Source: Acidobacteriota bacterium | GTDB taxonomy: Bacteria > Acidobacteriota > Terriglobia > Bryobacterales > Bryobacteraceae | DNA: 64,000 bases | Direction of reading: 5' to 3' | Assembly (NCBI GenBank): GCA_016201205.1 | Contig: JACQDF010000169.1 | Span: forward strand, 1-64,000 | Shown here: piece after piece, positions 16,661-26,541 of the stretch | Numbering within the stretch: the first letter of the stretch is position 1 | Layout of the letters: every line of letters starts with the position of its first letter | Notes under the pieces: model-generated | What the model saw: the letters and a program-made list of their open reading frames with translations, nothing else | What the model was told of the DNA's origin: nothing | Databases searched by the model: none | Made by a program: the position numbers and the translations under genes

Positions 16661-17901
16661 ACTGGGTGGAACCTTCACAGGAAGAGCTCGCCTTGCTGCG
16701 GCCCGATCCGCTGCTGTGGGAGCAGGAGCTGGATGGGCGGCCGGACGTCGCGAGGGCTGTCGAAAAAGCCGCCGGCAAGCGCAGCGGCCGCGTTTACTGG
16801 CGGTCCGAGCATGATCATCTTTATGCGCTCGAGCTCGCCGACCTGGGCCGCGGCCTGCCCTCGATGGCCATGGTCTACGCCTTCTGGGACCGCTTCGAGC
16901 CGCGCCCGCCGGAGCATGAGATCACCGCCGATCTGTTCGATTTTTCGCGCTGGGTCGCCCGCATCTCCGGCTCGATTGACGAGGGCGACGTCGTCAAAGT
17001 GGCTGAGCGCGCCGGAATTCACACCCAATGGACCGAGGTTCTGCGCACGCCGGAAGAGCGCTTCGCCCGTCTGCCGGACTTCGCGTACAGGCCGCGCTAC
17101 GTGACTGTCGAAGGCCTGCGCATGGCGTACGTCGAGCAAGGCGACGGCGATCCGATCCTGTGCCTGCACGGCGAGCCGACCTGGAGCTTCCTGTACCGCA
17201 AGATGATCCCCAAGCTGGCCGCGAAAGGCCGTGTCGTTGTGCCGGATCTGATCGGCTTCGGCCGCTCGGACAAGCCCTCCAGGACCAATGCGTACACCTA
17301 CAAGAGCCACGCGCGCTGGCTGCGGCGGTTCGTTGAGGCGCTCGATTTGCAGACGATCACGCTCGTCTGCCAGGATTGGGGCGGGCTGCTCGGGATGCGG
17401 GCGCTGGCTGCGATGCCGCAGCGGTTCGCGCGCCTGGTGGCGATGAACACGGGCCTGCCGACGGGCGCCAATCCCGGAGCCGCGTTCCTCGAATGGAGGC
17501 GATTCTCGCAGCGCGTAGACGCGCTCGACATGGTCCGCCTGATGCAGATGTCGCTCAAGCGCCCGGCGGCCAAGGAAGTGCTCGAAGCCTATGCCGCGCC
17601 GTTTCCCGACCGGCGCTACCAGACGGGCGCGCTCGTGTTTCCGCGCCTGGTGCCGGTTCGTCCGGATCATCCCGGTGCGCTCGAAAACCGCCGCGTGCTG
17701 GAAGTCCTGCGCACACTCGATCTGCCCGTTCTGCTGCCGTGGGCCGATGGCGACGCCGTTACCGAGCCTTCGCGCGGGCATCTCGCCAAGGTTTTCAGAA
17801 ACGTGCAGGGAACGCCGACCATCGCCAACGCCGGCCACTTCATTCAGGAAGATGCGGGCGAGGAAGTGGCCGAGGTTATTGTAAATTGGATGTCGGCATG
17901 A
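16657..17901 (+). CDS. Haloalkane dehalogenase-like hydrolase with extra N-terminal region
   Basis: Residues about 145-414 closely follow subfamily-I haloalkane dehalogenases (DhlA type). They show [14 protein letters not shown] near 170-183, nucleophile D240 in CQDWGG with W241 beside it, an acidic residue in [11 protein letters not shown] and the base H394 in NAGHFIQED. The first ~140 residues are an extra region not found in DhlA. It carries no domain I recognise and may be a separate small alpha/beta unit. The protein has no signal peptide. Its ATG overlaps the preceding paralogue, and its stop overlaps the following SDR gene (ATGA at 17898-17901), so the three are translationally coupled. 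Confidence 0.8.
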   Translation: MNWVEPSQEELALLRPDPLLWEQELDGRPDVARAVEKAAGKRSGRVYWRSEHDHLYALELADLGRGLPSMAMVYAFWDRFEPRPPEHEITADLFDFSRWVARISGSIDEGDVVKVAERAGIHTQWTEVLRTPEERFARLPDFAYRPRYVTVEGLRMAYVEQGDGDPILCLHGEPTWSFLYRKMIPKLAAKGRVVVPDLIGFGRSDKPSRTNAYTYKSHARWLRRFVEALDLQTITLVCQDWGGLLGMRALAAMPQRFARLVAMNTGLPTGANPGAAFLEWRRFSQRVDALDMVRLMQMSLKRPAAKEVLEAYAAPFPDRRYQTGALVFPRLVPVRPDHPGALENRRVLEVLRTLDLPVLLPWADGDAVTEPSRGHLAKVFRNVQGTPTIANAGHFIQEDAGEEVAEVIVNWMSA

Positions 17902-18707
17902 GCGTGTTCGTGAAAGACCTTCTCAAAGGCAAGACCGCCTTCGTAACGGGCGGATCCAGCGGCATCTGCCTCGCCATCGCCGAAACATTCGCCGGGCACG
18001 GCGCAAGCGTGATGCTGCTCGGCCGCAGCCAGCAGAGGCTCGATGCGGCGGTCGCCGCCATCCAGGCCAAAGGCGGCACAGCCGCGGGCTTCGCCGCCGA
18101 TGTGCGCAACTACGCCGCGCTCGAAGAAGCTTTAGCCAAAGCCAGAGAGGCGCACGGCCTGCTCGACATCCTCGTCTGCGGCGCGGCAGGCAACTTCCCC
18201 GCTCCCGTGATGGGCATGTCGGCCAACGGCTTCAAAGCCGTGGTGGACATCGACCTGCTCGGCACATACAACACGTGCCGGGCGGCCTATCCGCACCTGC
18301 GCAAGCCCGGCGCGTCGATTCTCAGCATCTCCGCCAACCACGCTCATCAGCCATACCCGCTCCAGGCGCACGTTTGCGCCGCCAAGGCAGGGGTCGATCT
18401 GTTGACCAGGACGATCGCGCTCGAATGGGGCCGCGAGGGCATTCGGGCGAACATCATCACGCCCGGGCCGATTGATGATACCGAGGGCATGCGGCGGCTG
18501 GCCCCGACGCCGGAGGCGCGCCAGGTCGCGATCCAGAACGTGCCCCTCGGCCGGATGGGCGTCAAAGACGACATCGCCAATCTTGCGTTATTCTTGTGTT
18601 CCGATGCCGCCAGCTTTATTACGGGCGGCGTCTACCCGTGCGATGGAGGGCAGGGAATGATGGGACCACGTAATCTGAATCCGGCCTGGGAGGCAACACG
18701 CGGATGA
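17898..18707 (+). CDS. SDR-family 2,4-dienoyl-CoA reductase-like enzyme
   Basis: This 269-residue protein starts at the ATG overlapping the dehalogenase stop. The longer reading upstream is only the antiphase of that gene. It shows TGGSSGI (17-23), the segment [10 protein letters not shown] (K163) in place of YxxxK, and [15 protein letters not shown]. The lack of the classical Tyr before Lys and the PGPIxxTEGxxRL text are characteristic of 2,4-dienoyl-CoA reductases of the peroxisomal type (DECR2), which use NADPH to process polyunsaturated acyl-CoAs. It is coupled to a dehalogenase-like gene and a PQQ-type propeller gene (4-base overlaps on both sides). A link to acyl-chain breakdown is plausible but unproven. 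Confidence 0.82.
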   Translation: MSVFVKDLLKGKTAFVTGGSSGICLAIAETFAGHGASVMLLGRSQQRLDAAVAAIQAKGGTAAGFAADVRNYAALEEALAKAREAHGLLDILVCGAAGNFPAPVMGMSANGFKAVVDIDLLGTYNTCRAAYPHLRKPGASILSISANHAHQPYPLQAHVCAAKAGVDLLTRTIALEWGREGIRANIITPGPIDDTEGMRRLAPTPEARQVAIQNVPLGRMGVKDDIANLALFLCSDAASFITGGVYPCDGGQGMMGPRNLNPAWEATRG

Positions 18708-20017
18708 GAATGCTGCTGGATTTGGCAATTGCCGCCACGCTGGCGGCCGCCACCAACAACTGGCCGCAGTTTCGCGGTCCCGGCTCGACGGGCGTCGCCG
18801 ACGATGACCCCCGGCTGCCGGAGGAGTGGAGTGCGACCAGGAACATCGTCTGGAGCGTCGAGATCCCCGGCCGCGGATGGTCTTCGCCGATCGTATGGGG
18901 CAACCGCATCTTCCTTACCACTGTTACCAGCGCCGAGCCCAAAGAGAAGGCCCGCAAAGGGCTGTACTTCGGCGGCGAGCGCGGCATCCCCGGCGATGAG
19001 CATCGCTGGCTGGTCCTGGCGATCGACTTCGACACCGGCAAAATCGCCTGGGAGAAAGAAGTGTACAAAGCGGCGCCGGGCTTCTCGCGGCACCTGAAGA
19101 ACAGCTACGCCTCTGAGACGCCGGCCACCGATGGCCAGCTTGTCTACGCCTGTTTCGGCAACGTGGGCGTGTTCGCGTTTGACTTCAGCGGCAAGCTTGT
19201 CTGGGAGCGGCGCTTCGAGCCCGTGCACACGCGCTATGGATGGGGTACGGCGGCGTCGCCCGTCGTTCACGAGAACCGCCTCTACATCGTCAGCGACAAC
19301 GAAGACAAGAGCGTCCTGCTGGCGCTCGACAAGAAGACCGGAAAGACTATCTGGCAAATGGACCGGGACGAGAAGAGCAACTGGGCGACGCCCTACATCT
19401 GGCAGAGCGGCAAGCGCACCGAGATCATCACATCCGGAACCAAGCGCGTTCGCTCGTATGATCTGGATGGCAGGCAGCTCTGGGAGTTCGGCGGCATGTC
19501 GTCGATCACGATTCCGACGCCGTTCACCGCGCATGGCCTGCTCTTCGTCACCAGCGGCTACGTGGGCGATCAGAAACGGCCGGCGTTCGCGATCAAGGCC
19601 GGCGCGTCCGGCGACATGTCGCTGAAAGAAGGCCAGATGAGCAACGAGTACATCTCGTGGTTCTATCCGCAGCTTGGGCCGTACAATCCTTCCCCGATCG
19701 TGTACCGGGATCATTACTACACGCTTTTTGACCGCGGTCTGTTCGCGTGCAACGACGCCAAAACCGGCAAGGAGGTGTACGGGCGGCAGCGCATCTCACA
19801 GGATGTCGGCGCCTACACCGCTTCGCCGTGGGCCTACAATGGCAGGATCTTCGTGCTGAGCGAAGACGGCGATGCGTACGTGATTCAGGCCGGCCCGGAG
19901 TTCAAAGTGACTGGCAGGAACACGCTGGATGAAATGTGCATGGCGTCGCCGGCCATCGCCCGCGGCAGCCTCTTCATCCGCACCGAAAGCAAACTGTACC
20001 GGATTGCGAGAAAATAG
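18704..20017 (+). CDS. Exported PQQ-type beta-propeller protein
   Basis: This 437-residue protein starts with a hydrophobic signal-like segment (3-17), followed by NWPQFRGPG, the usual opening of acidobacterial and planctomycete PQQ-like propellers. Repeating blade signatures are visible, such as [28 protein letters not shown] and GRQLWEFGG. The fold is that of BamB/quinoprotein propellers, but the cofactor ligands of true quinoprotein dehydrogenases (adjacent Cys-Cys, Asp-Thr pair) are not seen. A scaffold role is therefore as likely as catalysis. It overlaps the SDR gene and is nine bases from the next gene. Confidence 0.8.
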   Translation: MRMLLDLAIAATLAAATNNWPQFRGPGSTGVADDDPRLPEEWSATRNIVWSVEIPGRGWSSPIVWGNRIFLTTVTSAEPKEKARKGLYFGGERGIPGDEHRWLVLAIDFDTGKIAWEKEVYKAAPGFSRHLKNSYASETPATDGQLVYACFGNVGVFAFDFSGKLVWERRFEPVHTRYGWGTAASPVVHENRLYIVSDNEDKSVLLALDKKTGKTIWQMDRDEKSNWATPYIWQSGKRTEIITSGTKRVRSYDLDGRQLWEFGGMSSITIPTPFTAHGLLFVTSGYVGDQKRPAFAIKAGASGDMSLKEGQMSNEYISWFYPQLGPYNPSPIVYRDHYYTLFDRGLFACNDAKTGKEVYGRQRISQDVGAYTASPWAYNGRIFVLSEDGDAYVIQAGPEFKVTGRNTLDEMCMASPAIARGSLFIRTESKLYRIARK

Positions 20018-20026
20018 GAGCCAGCC

Positions 20027-22468
20027 ATGAAACCACTCCTGATGATTGCCGCCGCTTTGGCCTGCGCCTCTTCGCTCGATGCGCAGACGGTGAATGCCAC
20101 GATGGTCGGCCACGAATTCCGCCAGGACGATCTGCCGGCGATCGCATCATCGCCGGACGGGTCACTATGGGCCGGGTGGCTGAGCTTTGTCGGCGACCGC
20201 GACGACGTGGTCATCCGGCAGTACAAGGACGGCCAGTGGGGCACGCTGCAATGGGTGCCCGGAACCAGCGGGGATAGCTGGCTGCCGCAGCTTGCCGTCG
20301 ACGCGGAGAACCGCGTGTGGGTTGTCTGGTCGCAGTTCGCCAGAAACAACTGGGACATCTACGCCCGGCGCTATGATCCGGCAAAGCTCGAATGGGGGCC
20401 GATCGAGCGGCTGACCACGAATCCGCTGCCGGACGTGAACCCGCGCGTGGCGTCGAACGGCAGGGGCGGGTTTGCCGTCGTCTGGCAGGGCTGGCGCGGC
20501 CGCAACAGCAATATCTTCCTGCGGACGCACGATGGTACGCGCTGGTCAGCCGAGATGCGTGTGACCAGCCGCCCGGCTAACGATTGGGAGCCCGCCGCTG
20601 CGTACGACAGTAAAGGAACGATCTGGGTCGCCTATGACAGCTACAAGAACGGCAACTATGACGTCTATCTGGCAAAGGTGAACGGAACGCAGGTGGGGCC
20701 GGAGGCCGCCGTCGCCGAGACCGGCGCATTTGACACGAAGGCCACCATCGCGGTGGACCGCGCCGATCGTGTTTGGGTGGCCTGGGAGCAGGGGCGTCCC
20801 AACTGGGGGAAGGATCAAGGGTACACGCTGCGGCAGAATCCGCGCGGCGCGCCGCTCGGCGCCGAGCGCAGGCCGCGCATCCGCTGCTACGACGGCGGGC
20901 AGTGGCGCGAGCCGTCCAAGCCGCTCGACTCCGCGTTTGAAGGCAACACCTACCAGCCGCATGTCTTCAGCGATGGCAAGGGGTCGGTGTGGGTGGCCGC
21001 CAAGCGCCGCCTCCCGGGAGATCCGCCGCCGCGCGGCTATTGGGAATATTGGCTGACGCATCTGGACAGCAGCGGATGGTCGCGATCAGTTGCGCTTCCA
21101 AACAGCCGCGGGCGTTCGAGCACCCGCATGCAGGCCGCGCTCGCCGGTGATGGCGGGCTGTGGCTCGCCTGGGATACGGATAACCGCAAAGAAGGCTGGT
21201 GGCACCGGCCGCTGCACCAGCAGGTCCACGTGGGCAAGGCGCCGGCTGCCGCCGAGGGCGCCAGCCTGAGCTGGGGCGCAGCTCCGCAGGAATACCGTGA
21301 CATGCCGAAGTCGCATGAGAGCGAAGCGGCCGATCTGCGCGCCATCCGCGCCTATACCGTCAGCATCGACGGAAAGCCGCACCACATCGTGCGCGGCGAT
21401 TTCCACCGCCACACCGAGCTGAGCTGGGACGGCGGCGGCGGCAACGATGGCTCCCTCCAGGATTTCTACCGCTACATGATCGATGTGGCGTCGATGGATT
21501 TCGGCGCGTCCACCGATCACCAGGGCGGCGCGTGGCCGTACTGGTGGTGGTACACGCAGAAGATGACGGACATGTATCACGTGCCGGGCGGCTATGTCCC
21601 GATCTTCGGCTATGAGCGCAGCGCGACGTTTCCCAACGGGCATCGCAACATGTTCTTCGCGCGGCGCTCGGATTCGCGCGTCACGCCGTTCCACCTCAAA
21701 TCGGGATTCCAGCAGTGGTTCCTCGGGAAGAATCCGCAGGGCGATGAACCGGGAATCGGCAGCGGCGACCTGGTGGCCAACGATACCAAGCTCCTGTACG
21801 AGGACATCCGCAACCGCAATGCGATTGCCATCTCGCACACCTCGGCTACGCGTATGGGCACCGACTGGCGCGACAATGATCCGCTACTCGAGCCGGTGGT
21901 GGAAATCTTCCAGGGCGCCCGGACCAACTACGAGCAGCTCGGCGCGCCGCTGGTCGCTGAAGAGGGCAAGGACGACGCGCACATGAAGCAGGCAGGCTAC
22001 CAGCCCGAGGGCATGGTCTCCAACGCGTGGGCCAAAGGCTATAAACTCGGCATCACCACCAGCTCGGACCACGGCTCGACGCACATTTCCTACGCGCTGG
22101 TGTACACGGCGGACCCGACGCGGCAAGGGGTTCTGGATGCGATCCGCAAGCGGCACACCTACGGGGCGATGGACAACATCATCCTGGATGTGCACATGGG
22201 CGAGCACTTCATGGGTGATGAATTCGCCCTCGAGCAGGCGGCGCCCATCCAGGTGAAGGTGCGCGCGCCGCGCAACGTCGCCAAGGTGAGCGTCATCAAG
22301 GACAGCAACGTCATCTACACGGCTTCACCCAACAAGCGGGATGTGCAATTCGAGTTTACCGACAAGGGCGACGTGAAGGGCCGGCACTATTACTACGTTC
22401 GGGTGGAGCAGGAAGACCGCATGCTGGCGTGGTCGAGCCCGTTCTTCGTGAATTACGCGAAGAAGTAG
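20027..22468 (+). CDS. Exported propeller plus PHP-like metallophosphoesterase domain protein
   Basis: This 813-residue protein has a signal peptide (about 1-20, cleavage near LDAQT). Residues about 25-400 form a propeller with blades of the type DLPAIASSPDGSLWAGW. From about 455 onward there is a PHP/DUF3604-like domain starting RGDFHRHTELSWD, with later metal-ligand-like STDHQGG, FGYERS, SHTSATRMG and TSSDHGSTH. The His/Asp pattern suits a trinuclear metal site in a TIM-like barrel. A short C-terminal beta domain ends the protein. The substrate is unknown. It closes the plus-strand run beginning at 15740, with convergent phoX downstream. Confidence 0.72.
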   Translation: MKPLLMIAAALACASSLDAQTVNATMVGHEFRQDDLPAIASSPDGSLWAGWLSFVGDRDDVVIRQYKDGQWGTLQWVPGTSGDSWLPQLAVDAENRVWVVWSQFARNNWDIYARRYDPAKLEWGPIERLTTNPLPDVNPRVASNGRGGFAVVWQGWRGRNSNIFLRTHDGTRWSAEMRVTSRPANDWEPAAAYDSKGTIWVAYDSYKNGNYDVYLAKVNGTQVGPEAAVAETGAFDTKATIAVDRADRVWVAWEQGRPNWGKDQGYTLRQNPRGAPLGAERRPRIRCYDGGQWREPSKPLDSAFEGNTYQPHVFSDGKGSVWVAAKRRLPGDPPPRGYWEYWLTHLDSSGWSRSVALPNSRGRSSTRMQAALAGDGGLWLAWDTDNRKEGWWHRPLHQQVHVGKAPAAAEGASLSWGAAPQEYRDMPKSHESEAADLRAIRAYTVSIDGKPHHIVRGDFHRHTELSWDGGGGNDGSLQDFYRYMIDVASMDFGASTDHQGGAWPYWWWYTQKMTDMYHVPGGYVPIFGYERSATFPNGHRNMFFARRSDSRVTPFHLKSGFQQWFLGKNPQGDEPGIGSGDLVANDTKLLYEDIRNRNAIAISHTSATRMGTDWRDNDPLLEPVVEIFQGARTNYEQLGAPLVAEEGKDDAHMKQAGYQPEGMVSNAWAKGYKLGITTSSDHGSTHISYALVYTADPTRQGVLDAIRKRHTYGAMDNIILDVHMGEHFMGDEFALEQAAPIQVKVRAPRNVAKVSVIKDSNVIYTASPNKRDVQFEFTDKGDVKGRHYYYVRVEQEDRMLAWSSPFFVNYAKK

Positions 22469-22478
22469 GATTTCCGAT

Positions 22479-22513
22479 AGAAAGCGCTTTCTCAGCCGCG
22501 CGCGTCAGCAAGC
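22479..22513 (-). repeat. Dispersed intergenic repeat, copy C (core only)
   Basis: The reverse complement reads GCTTGCTGACGCGCGCGGCT followed by GAGAAAGCGCTTTC, which matches the core block of copy A at 198-230. It sits in the 75-base gap between two convergent genes and could end transcription from either side. Confidence 0.75.
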
Positions 22514-22543
22514 AGTCTTACGCAAGCACTTCAGACGCCGTGT

Positions 22544-24376
22544 TTAGCTCCCGATACGACGCTCGCCGGCCCCCGCCGCCTTGGTGATCGCCACCACACT
22601 TGCCCGCGGAGGCTCGCTGTTTCCAGGCCAGTTGCTGACCACCGTTCCGCCCAGCGTCCCACCCTCCCCTGGATGCTGCACCGAGACGAACAGCGTCTCG
22701 TTGTCAGGGGTGAACTCCGGGCCCGTCGGCTCGGCTCCAGGCGGCACGGAACAGAACATCCGCGCATAGCCGCGCTCCGGACCTTCAACCGGACATGCAA
22801 CGACAGCGTCATTGACGCCGAAGGTGCCGGTGCTCCGCATGCCGTCGGTGGCGATCCACATGTTGCCCAGGTTGTCAAAAGCGAGATTGTCGGGCGTGGA
22901 AATCGGCGTCACCTTGGACATGTCGTAACCGCCATAGTACGTTGGCTGGTCCTCTCGCACGTTGGGTTTGCCACAGAGCATGAAGATGCTCCAGCGAAAT
23001 TCGGTCGCGGCGGAGTTGTCCCCGGCCTCGACCAGCTCGATGATGTGGCCGTGACGGTTATTCGCTCGGGGATTCGCCCGGTCCGTGCCATTGGGGCCCG
23101 AGGCTGTTCGTCCCGTGTTGCTGGTGCAGTTGATGTATACCTTACCCGTCACTGGATTCGCTTCGATGTCTTCCGGCCGGTCCATCCGGGTCGCGCCTAG
23201 AGCATCGGCCGCCAGGCGCGCATGAATGAGGACGTCGGCCTGGTTGCGGAAGCCTCTGGAAGGCGCCAGCGGGCCGTATCCCCAAATCAGCGGAAGCCAG
23301 TCCCCAGTACCGTCCTCGTTGAAACGAGCCACATAAAGGGTCCCTTCGTCAAGCAGGTCGCGGTTGGCGGCGCGGTTGTTTGGATTCCATGGCCTGCTGG
23401 TAACGAACTTGTAGACGCGTTCGAAGGCCTGGTCGTCGCCCGTGTAGACCGCTACACGCCCATCCTGCGCCACACGGCAGGCTGCCCCCTCATGCTTGAC
23501 GCGCCCGAGCGCGGTCCGCTTCTTCGGCGGCGAGGAAGGGTCATAAGGATCCAGTTCCACCACCCAGCCGAAGCGGAAACCCTCGTTGGGCTCACGCGGA
23601 ATGTCGAATCGCGAATAGTAGTTCTCCCAGCGGCGCCCGGTGGCGCCTGCCGTCATCCCATAGCGGGTGTGCAGATCACGAAGTTCTCCCGGGGGAAGCT
23701 GGCTCAGGTTGCCGAAGTAGCCCGTGAACCCTTCCTCGCCGGAAAGCGCCGTCCCCCAGGGCGTTTTCCCGCCGGCGCAATTCGTCCAGGACCCCCGAAC
23801 ACGCGTACCCGCCGGGTCGTACGAAGTCTTCATCCAATCCGCCCCGGCAGCCGGCCCGCTGATCTCGATCACCGTTTCCCCCGTCACCCGCCGGTTAAAC
23901 TGCGATCCCTGCACGTATACCCATCCGTTCGGCGTTCGCTCGACTTCGACTACGGAGAGTCCCACCGACGCCAGCCCCGCGTCTACCTGGTCCCGAGTTG
24001 GAGTAGCTGTAACGTAACTGAAAAACATCAGCCCGGTCCCCGACGATTCGTGATTTACCACCAGCAGCCCGCGACTGCTGTTATCCGAACCCGAGGGAAG
24101 CGGGAAGTAGCCAAGATGGTCGCAGTTGTAGCCAAACTGGACTGACTGCGCCGCGCCATTTTGAGCGTTCACGTCAAAGCTCGGAGCCCCTGCCGTCAAT
24201 GGATCGCCCCAGCCGATCACCAGGTTCAGCCGGTAGCCTTCCGGCACGACAAAGCCCGGCTCGCGGTTGTGCTCGAGACCACGAAAGGTCAGCCCGGAAG
24301 ATGCCTGCTGGGCCAGGGCGCGAGGTCCGGCCAGCAGGAGCGGAGCGTACAGGAAACGACGGCGAGTCGTCTTCAT
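22544..24376 (-). CDS. phoX: PhoX-family alkaline phosphatase (DUF839), Tat-exported
   Basis: This 610-residue protein starts with a twin-arginine signal, TTRRRFLYAPLLLAG, so it should be folded and loaded with metals before export. Family hallmarks are the propeller segments GLLVVNHESS, GGKTPWGTALSGEEGF, RVKHEGAACRVAQDGRVAVYTGDD and EDIEANPVTGKVYINCT. PhoX enzymes carry iron and calcium and hydrolyse phosphomonoesters. The start is supported by an AGGAGGG ribosome-binding site eight bases upstream. No Pho box was identified by eye. Its neighbours (propeller proteins, cutA) do not suggest a dedicated phosphate operon. The assignment to the family is firm. The exact substrate range is not. Confidence 0.88.
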   Translation of the reverse strand: MKTTRRRFLYAPLLLAGPRALAQQASSGLTFRGLEHNREPGFVVPEGYRLNLVIGWGDPLTAGAPSFDVNAQNGAAQSVQFGYNCDHLGYFPLPSGSDNSSRGLLVVNHESSGTGLMFFSYVTATPTRDQVDAGLASVGLSVVEVERTPNGWVYVQGSQFNRRVTGETVIEISGPAAGADWMKTSYDPAGTRVRGSWTNCAGGKTPWGTALSGEEGFTGYFGNLSQLPPGELRDLHTRYGMTAGATGRRWENYYSRFDIPREPNEGFRFGWVVELDPYDPSSPPKKRTALGRVKHEGAACRVAQDGRVAVYTGDDQAFERVYKFVTSRPWNPNNRAANRDLLDEGTLYVARFNEDGTGDWLPLIWGYGPLAPSRGFRNQADVLIHARLAADALGATRMDRPEDIEANPVTGKVYINCTSNTGRTASGPNGTDRANPRANNRHGHIIELVEAGDNSAATEFRWSIFMLCGKPNVREDQPTYYGGYDMSKVTPISTPDNLAFDNLGNMWIATDGMRSTGTFGVNDAVVACPVEGPERGYARMFCSVPPGAEPTGPEFTPDNETLFVSVQHPGEGGTLGGTVVSNWPGNSEPPRASVVAITKAAGAGERRIGS

Positions 24377-24424
24377 GAGAATTCCCTCCTGGAGCGAGAT
24401 TGTATATCAAATCCGAGGCGTTGC

Positions 24425-24772
24425 CTACGCCGTCCACGTGGTCTCGCTTTCGATCCAGTGAAGGTAGCCGGGCGAGCCGAGCAGGACCGGCACCGCGATG
24501 ATTTCGGGAACCGAGTACGAGTGGAGCCGCTTGATCTCGGTTTCCAGATGCGCGTAGACCTCGCGGCGGGTCTTGATGACGAGGAGGCATTCGGAGGCTT
24601 CTTCCACGGCGCTTTGCCAGCGGTAGATGCTCTTGATGCCGGCGAGAATATTGACACAGGCGGCATACTTGCGCTCGACGATGCCGCGGGCGATCTTTTC
24701 CGCCTCCTCCGGAGAGCTGCAAGTACAAAAAACGACCAGCTTGTCGGTGGCGCTGCCTTGGGGAATCGTCAT
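24425..24772 (-). CDS. cutA: CutA1 divalent-cation tolerance protein
   Basis: This 115-residue protein starts from the ATG at 24772. The upstream extension runs through the divergent ftsB-like promoter and is not conserved-looking. The family text is clear: VVFCTCSSPEEAEKIARGIVERKYAACVN near the N-terminus, YRWQ in the middle and SYSVPEIIAVPV near the end. CutA forms a very stable ferredoxin-like trimer and is linked to copper tolerance in E. coli, though its molecular role is unsettled. It is divergent from the ftsB-like gene with 60 bases between them. Confidence 0.93.
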   Translation of the reverse strand: MTIPQGSATDKLVVFCTCSSPEEAEKIARGIVERKYAACVNILAGIKSIYRWQSAVEEASECLLVIKTRREVYAHLETEIKRLHSYSVPEIIAVPVLLGSPGYLHWIESETTWTA

Positions 24773-24832
24773 GCTGAAGAGTGTAGCCAAATTGCGGCAA
24801 ACAGGATATAAACAAAAGATAAGGGGGAATGG

Positions 24833-25144
24833 ATGTCGGCACTTGGCAAAGCGGGTGTGGTGGCGGTCGTGACGCTGTCGAGCGTCTACGTCTACATGGC
24901 TCTGCGCGGTCCTCAAGGGATTCCGGCGCTGCAGGAGAAGTGGCAGGAGATCCGCGCCATGCAGCAGCGCAACGCGGACCTGTCGCGTGAAGTGCAGATG
25001 CGGAACGAGCGAATCCGGCGCCTCAAGGAGAGTCCCGCCGAGCAGGAGCTCGAAATCCGCAAGCGGCTGAAGCTGTTGCGTCCCGGCGAGACCACGTTCA
25101 TCATCCCCGAAACGCCGGCCAGCGAAGAGCCAGTTCAGAAATGA
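24833..25144 (+). CDS. FtsB/DivIC-like septum formation initiator
   Basis: This 103-residue single-pass protein has a short N-terminus and a TM helix (about 5-24). A coiled coil follows (about 32-70, with NADLSREVQMRNERIRRLKES), then the typical EIRKRLKLLRPGETTFIIPE segment seen in FtsB/DivIC proteins. FtsB joins FtsL and FtsQ in the divisome in the periplasm. An AAGGGGGA ribosome-binding site precedes the ATG. It is alone on this strand, convergent with the glycosyltransferase gene. Confidence 0.88.
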   Translation: MSALGKAGVVAVVTLSSVYVYMALRGPQGIPALQEKWQEIRAMQQRNADLSREVQMRNERIRRLKESPAEQELEIRKRLKLLRPGETTFIIPETPASEEPVQK

Positions 25145-25162
25145 CGGCGATCAAGCCCAGCC

Positions 25163-26134
25163 TCAGCGGGCGCCATCCGTCATCTGCGTTTCGCGCTTGG
25201 TGCGCACTTCGCGGATGGCGTAGATGCGGCGGCCCTGGCTCTCGAAATAGGTGCGCATCAGCATTTCGCCCAGAAGGCCGGTGCTGAACATCATCAGGCC
25301 CGTCAGCAGCAGCAGCGCGCCGGCGATCATCAGCGGACCATGCTGGATGACGATCTCGTGCCCGGTGATCTTGTAGAGGAACAGGTAGAGCATGATCGCG
25401 CCGCCCAGGCCCGTGCCCACCATGCCCATTGTGCCGAACAGGTACATCGGCCGGGTGAGGTAGCTGAGCAGGAACTTGATGGTGATGATGTCGTAGAGCA
25501 CGCGGAAAGCTCGGCTGAGGCCGTAGTGCGAATTTCCGTTCGGGCGCAGCGTGTTGCGAATGGGAACTTCGGCCACGCGAGCTCCGTAGGCGCTGGCCAG
25601 CGCGGGAATGAAGCGGTGCAGCTCGCCGTAGAGATTGATGTCTTTGAGGATCTCGGCGCGGTAGGCCTTGAAGGTGGTGCCGAAGTCGTGGAGATCGAGG
25701 CCGCTGGCCTTGGCCATGAGCCAGTTGGCGATCCGCGAAGGGATCTTGCGAGTGACGGCGTTGTCGATGCGGTTCTTGCGCCAGCCGGACGCGATGTCGT
25801 AGCCTTCTTCGATTTTCCGCAGCAGCGCCGGGATGTCTTCGGGGTCGTGCTGCAAATCGCCATCGAGCGAAACAATCACCTCGCCCTGGGCGTCGTCGAA
25901 TCCAGCCGAGAGGGCCGCGGTCTGGCCGAAATTGCGGCGCAGCCGGATCACCTTGAGGCGCTGGTCGGTTTCCACCAGGTTGGCCAGCAATTCGAAGCTT
26001 CGATCGGTGGAGGCGTCGTCCACGAAGATGATCTCGTAAGGCTTCTTCATGCCTTCCAGCACGGAGGTGAGGCGGTCGTAGAGAGGCAGGATCGCGGGCT
26101 CTTCGTTGTGAATGGGGATGACGATCGAGATCAT
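25163..26134 (-). CDS. GT2 glycosyltransferase with two C-terminal membrane helices (polyprenyl-phosphate sugar transferase type)
   Basis: This 323-residue protein has a GT-A fold from the start: VIPIHNEE, the acidic pair in FVDDASTD, VSLDGDLQHDPEDIP with its metal-binding DxD-like motif, and a GTTFKAYRAEIL segment. Two TM helices (about 232-256 and 268-290) follow. This is the DPM1/ArnC/GtrB architecture, enzymes that load a sugar onto undecaprenyl phosphate at the inner membrane. It is the last gene of a run with eno, gpmI and a small exported protein, spaced by about 9-14 bases. The link to glycolytic genes may reflect simple co-transcription. Confidence 0.88.
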   Translation of the reverse strand: MISIVIPIHNEEPAILPLYDRLTSVLEGMKKPYEIIFVDDASTDRSFELLANLVETDQRLKVIRLRRNFGQTAALSAGFDDAQGEVIVSLDGDLQHDPEDIPALLRKIEEGYDIASGWRKNRIDNAVTRKIPSRIANWLMAKASGLDLHDFGTTFKAYRAEILKDINLYGELHRFIPALASAYGARVAEVPIRNTLRPNGNSHYGLSRAFRVLYDIITIKFLLSYLTRPMYLFGTMGMVGTGLGGAIMLYLFLYKITGHEIVIQHGPLMIAGALLLLTGLMMFSTGLLGEMLMRTYFESQGRRIYAIREVRTKRETQMTDGAR

Positions 26135-26143
26135 GGGGGAAGC

Positions 26144-26527
26144 CTACTGGATATCGTAAAGGACGGCGGTGAACTTCTTGCCGCTGAGCGTTCGCTCGAT
26201 GGTTGGCCAGGCGCGCTGGTGATCGTCGGTGGCCACCCATTTCAGGCGCTGCTCTTCGGTCTGGAAACTGATGAGCAGCCGGTAGCGCGTGGCCGGCGCC
26301 GCGCCAGCCACGGCGTTTCGCAATTTCAGCAGCTTCACATCGACGAAGCCCGGCTGCTTGCTGATCGTGGGGCGGAAGGTCTGCTTGAAATTCTTCAGCA
26401 GCTCCGCTTCTTTGGCGGGATCGACTTCCAGGTCTACGTGCAGTTGAATCGGTTCGGGCACGGCTGCCTCCAGGCTGGTTGCCGCACTCAGGGCGGCGAT
26501 GGCTTCAAACGACTGTCTTCGGTTCAT
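26144..26527 (-). CDS. Small exported ABM-like (dimeric alpha/beta barrel) protein
   Basis: This 127-residue protein starts from the ATG at 26527. The N-terminus MNRRQSFEAIAALSAATSLEAA looks like a short signal, possibly twin-arginine. The remainder reads like an antibiotic-biosynthesis-monooxygenase fold: a strand with QLHVDLEVDPAKEAELLKNFKQTF, a helix, then PGFVDVKLLK and a C-terminal strand. The active-site residues of ABM enzymes are not identifiable. It lies 14 bases after gpmI and nine before the glycosyltransferase gene. The function is unknown. Confidence 0.68.
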   Translation of the reverse strand: MNRRQSFEAIAALSAATSLEAAVPEPIQLHVDLEVDPAKEAELLKNFKQTFRPTISKQPGFVDVKLLKLRNAVAGAAPATRYRLLISFQTEEQRLKWVATDDHQRAWPTIERTLSGKKFTAVLYDIQ

Positions 26528-26541
26528 CGCGTCCAATTGTA

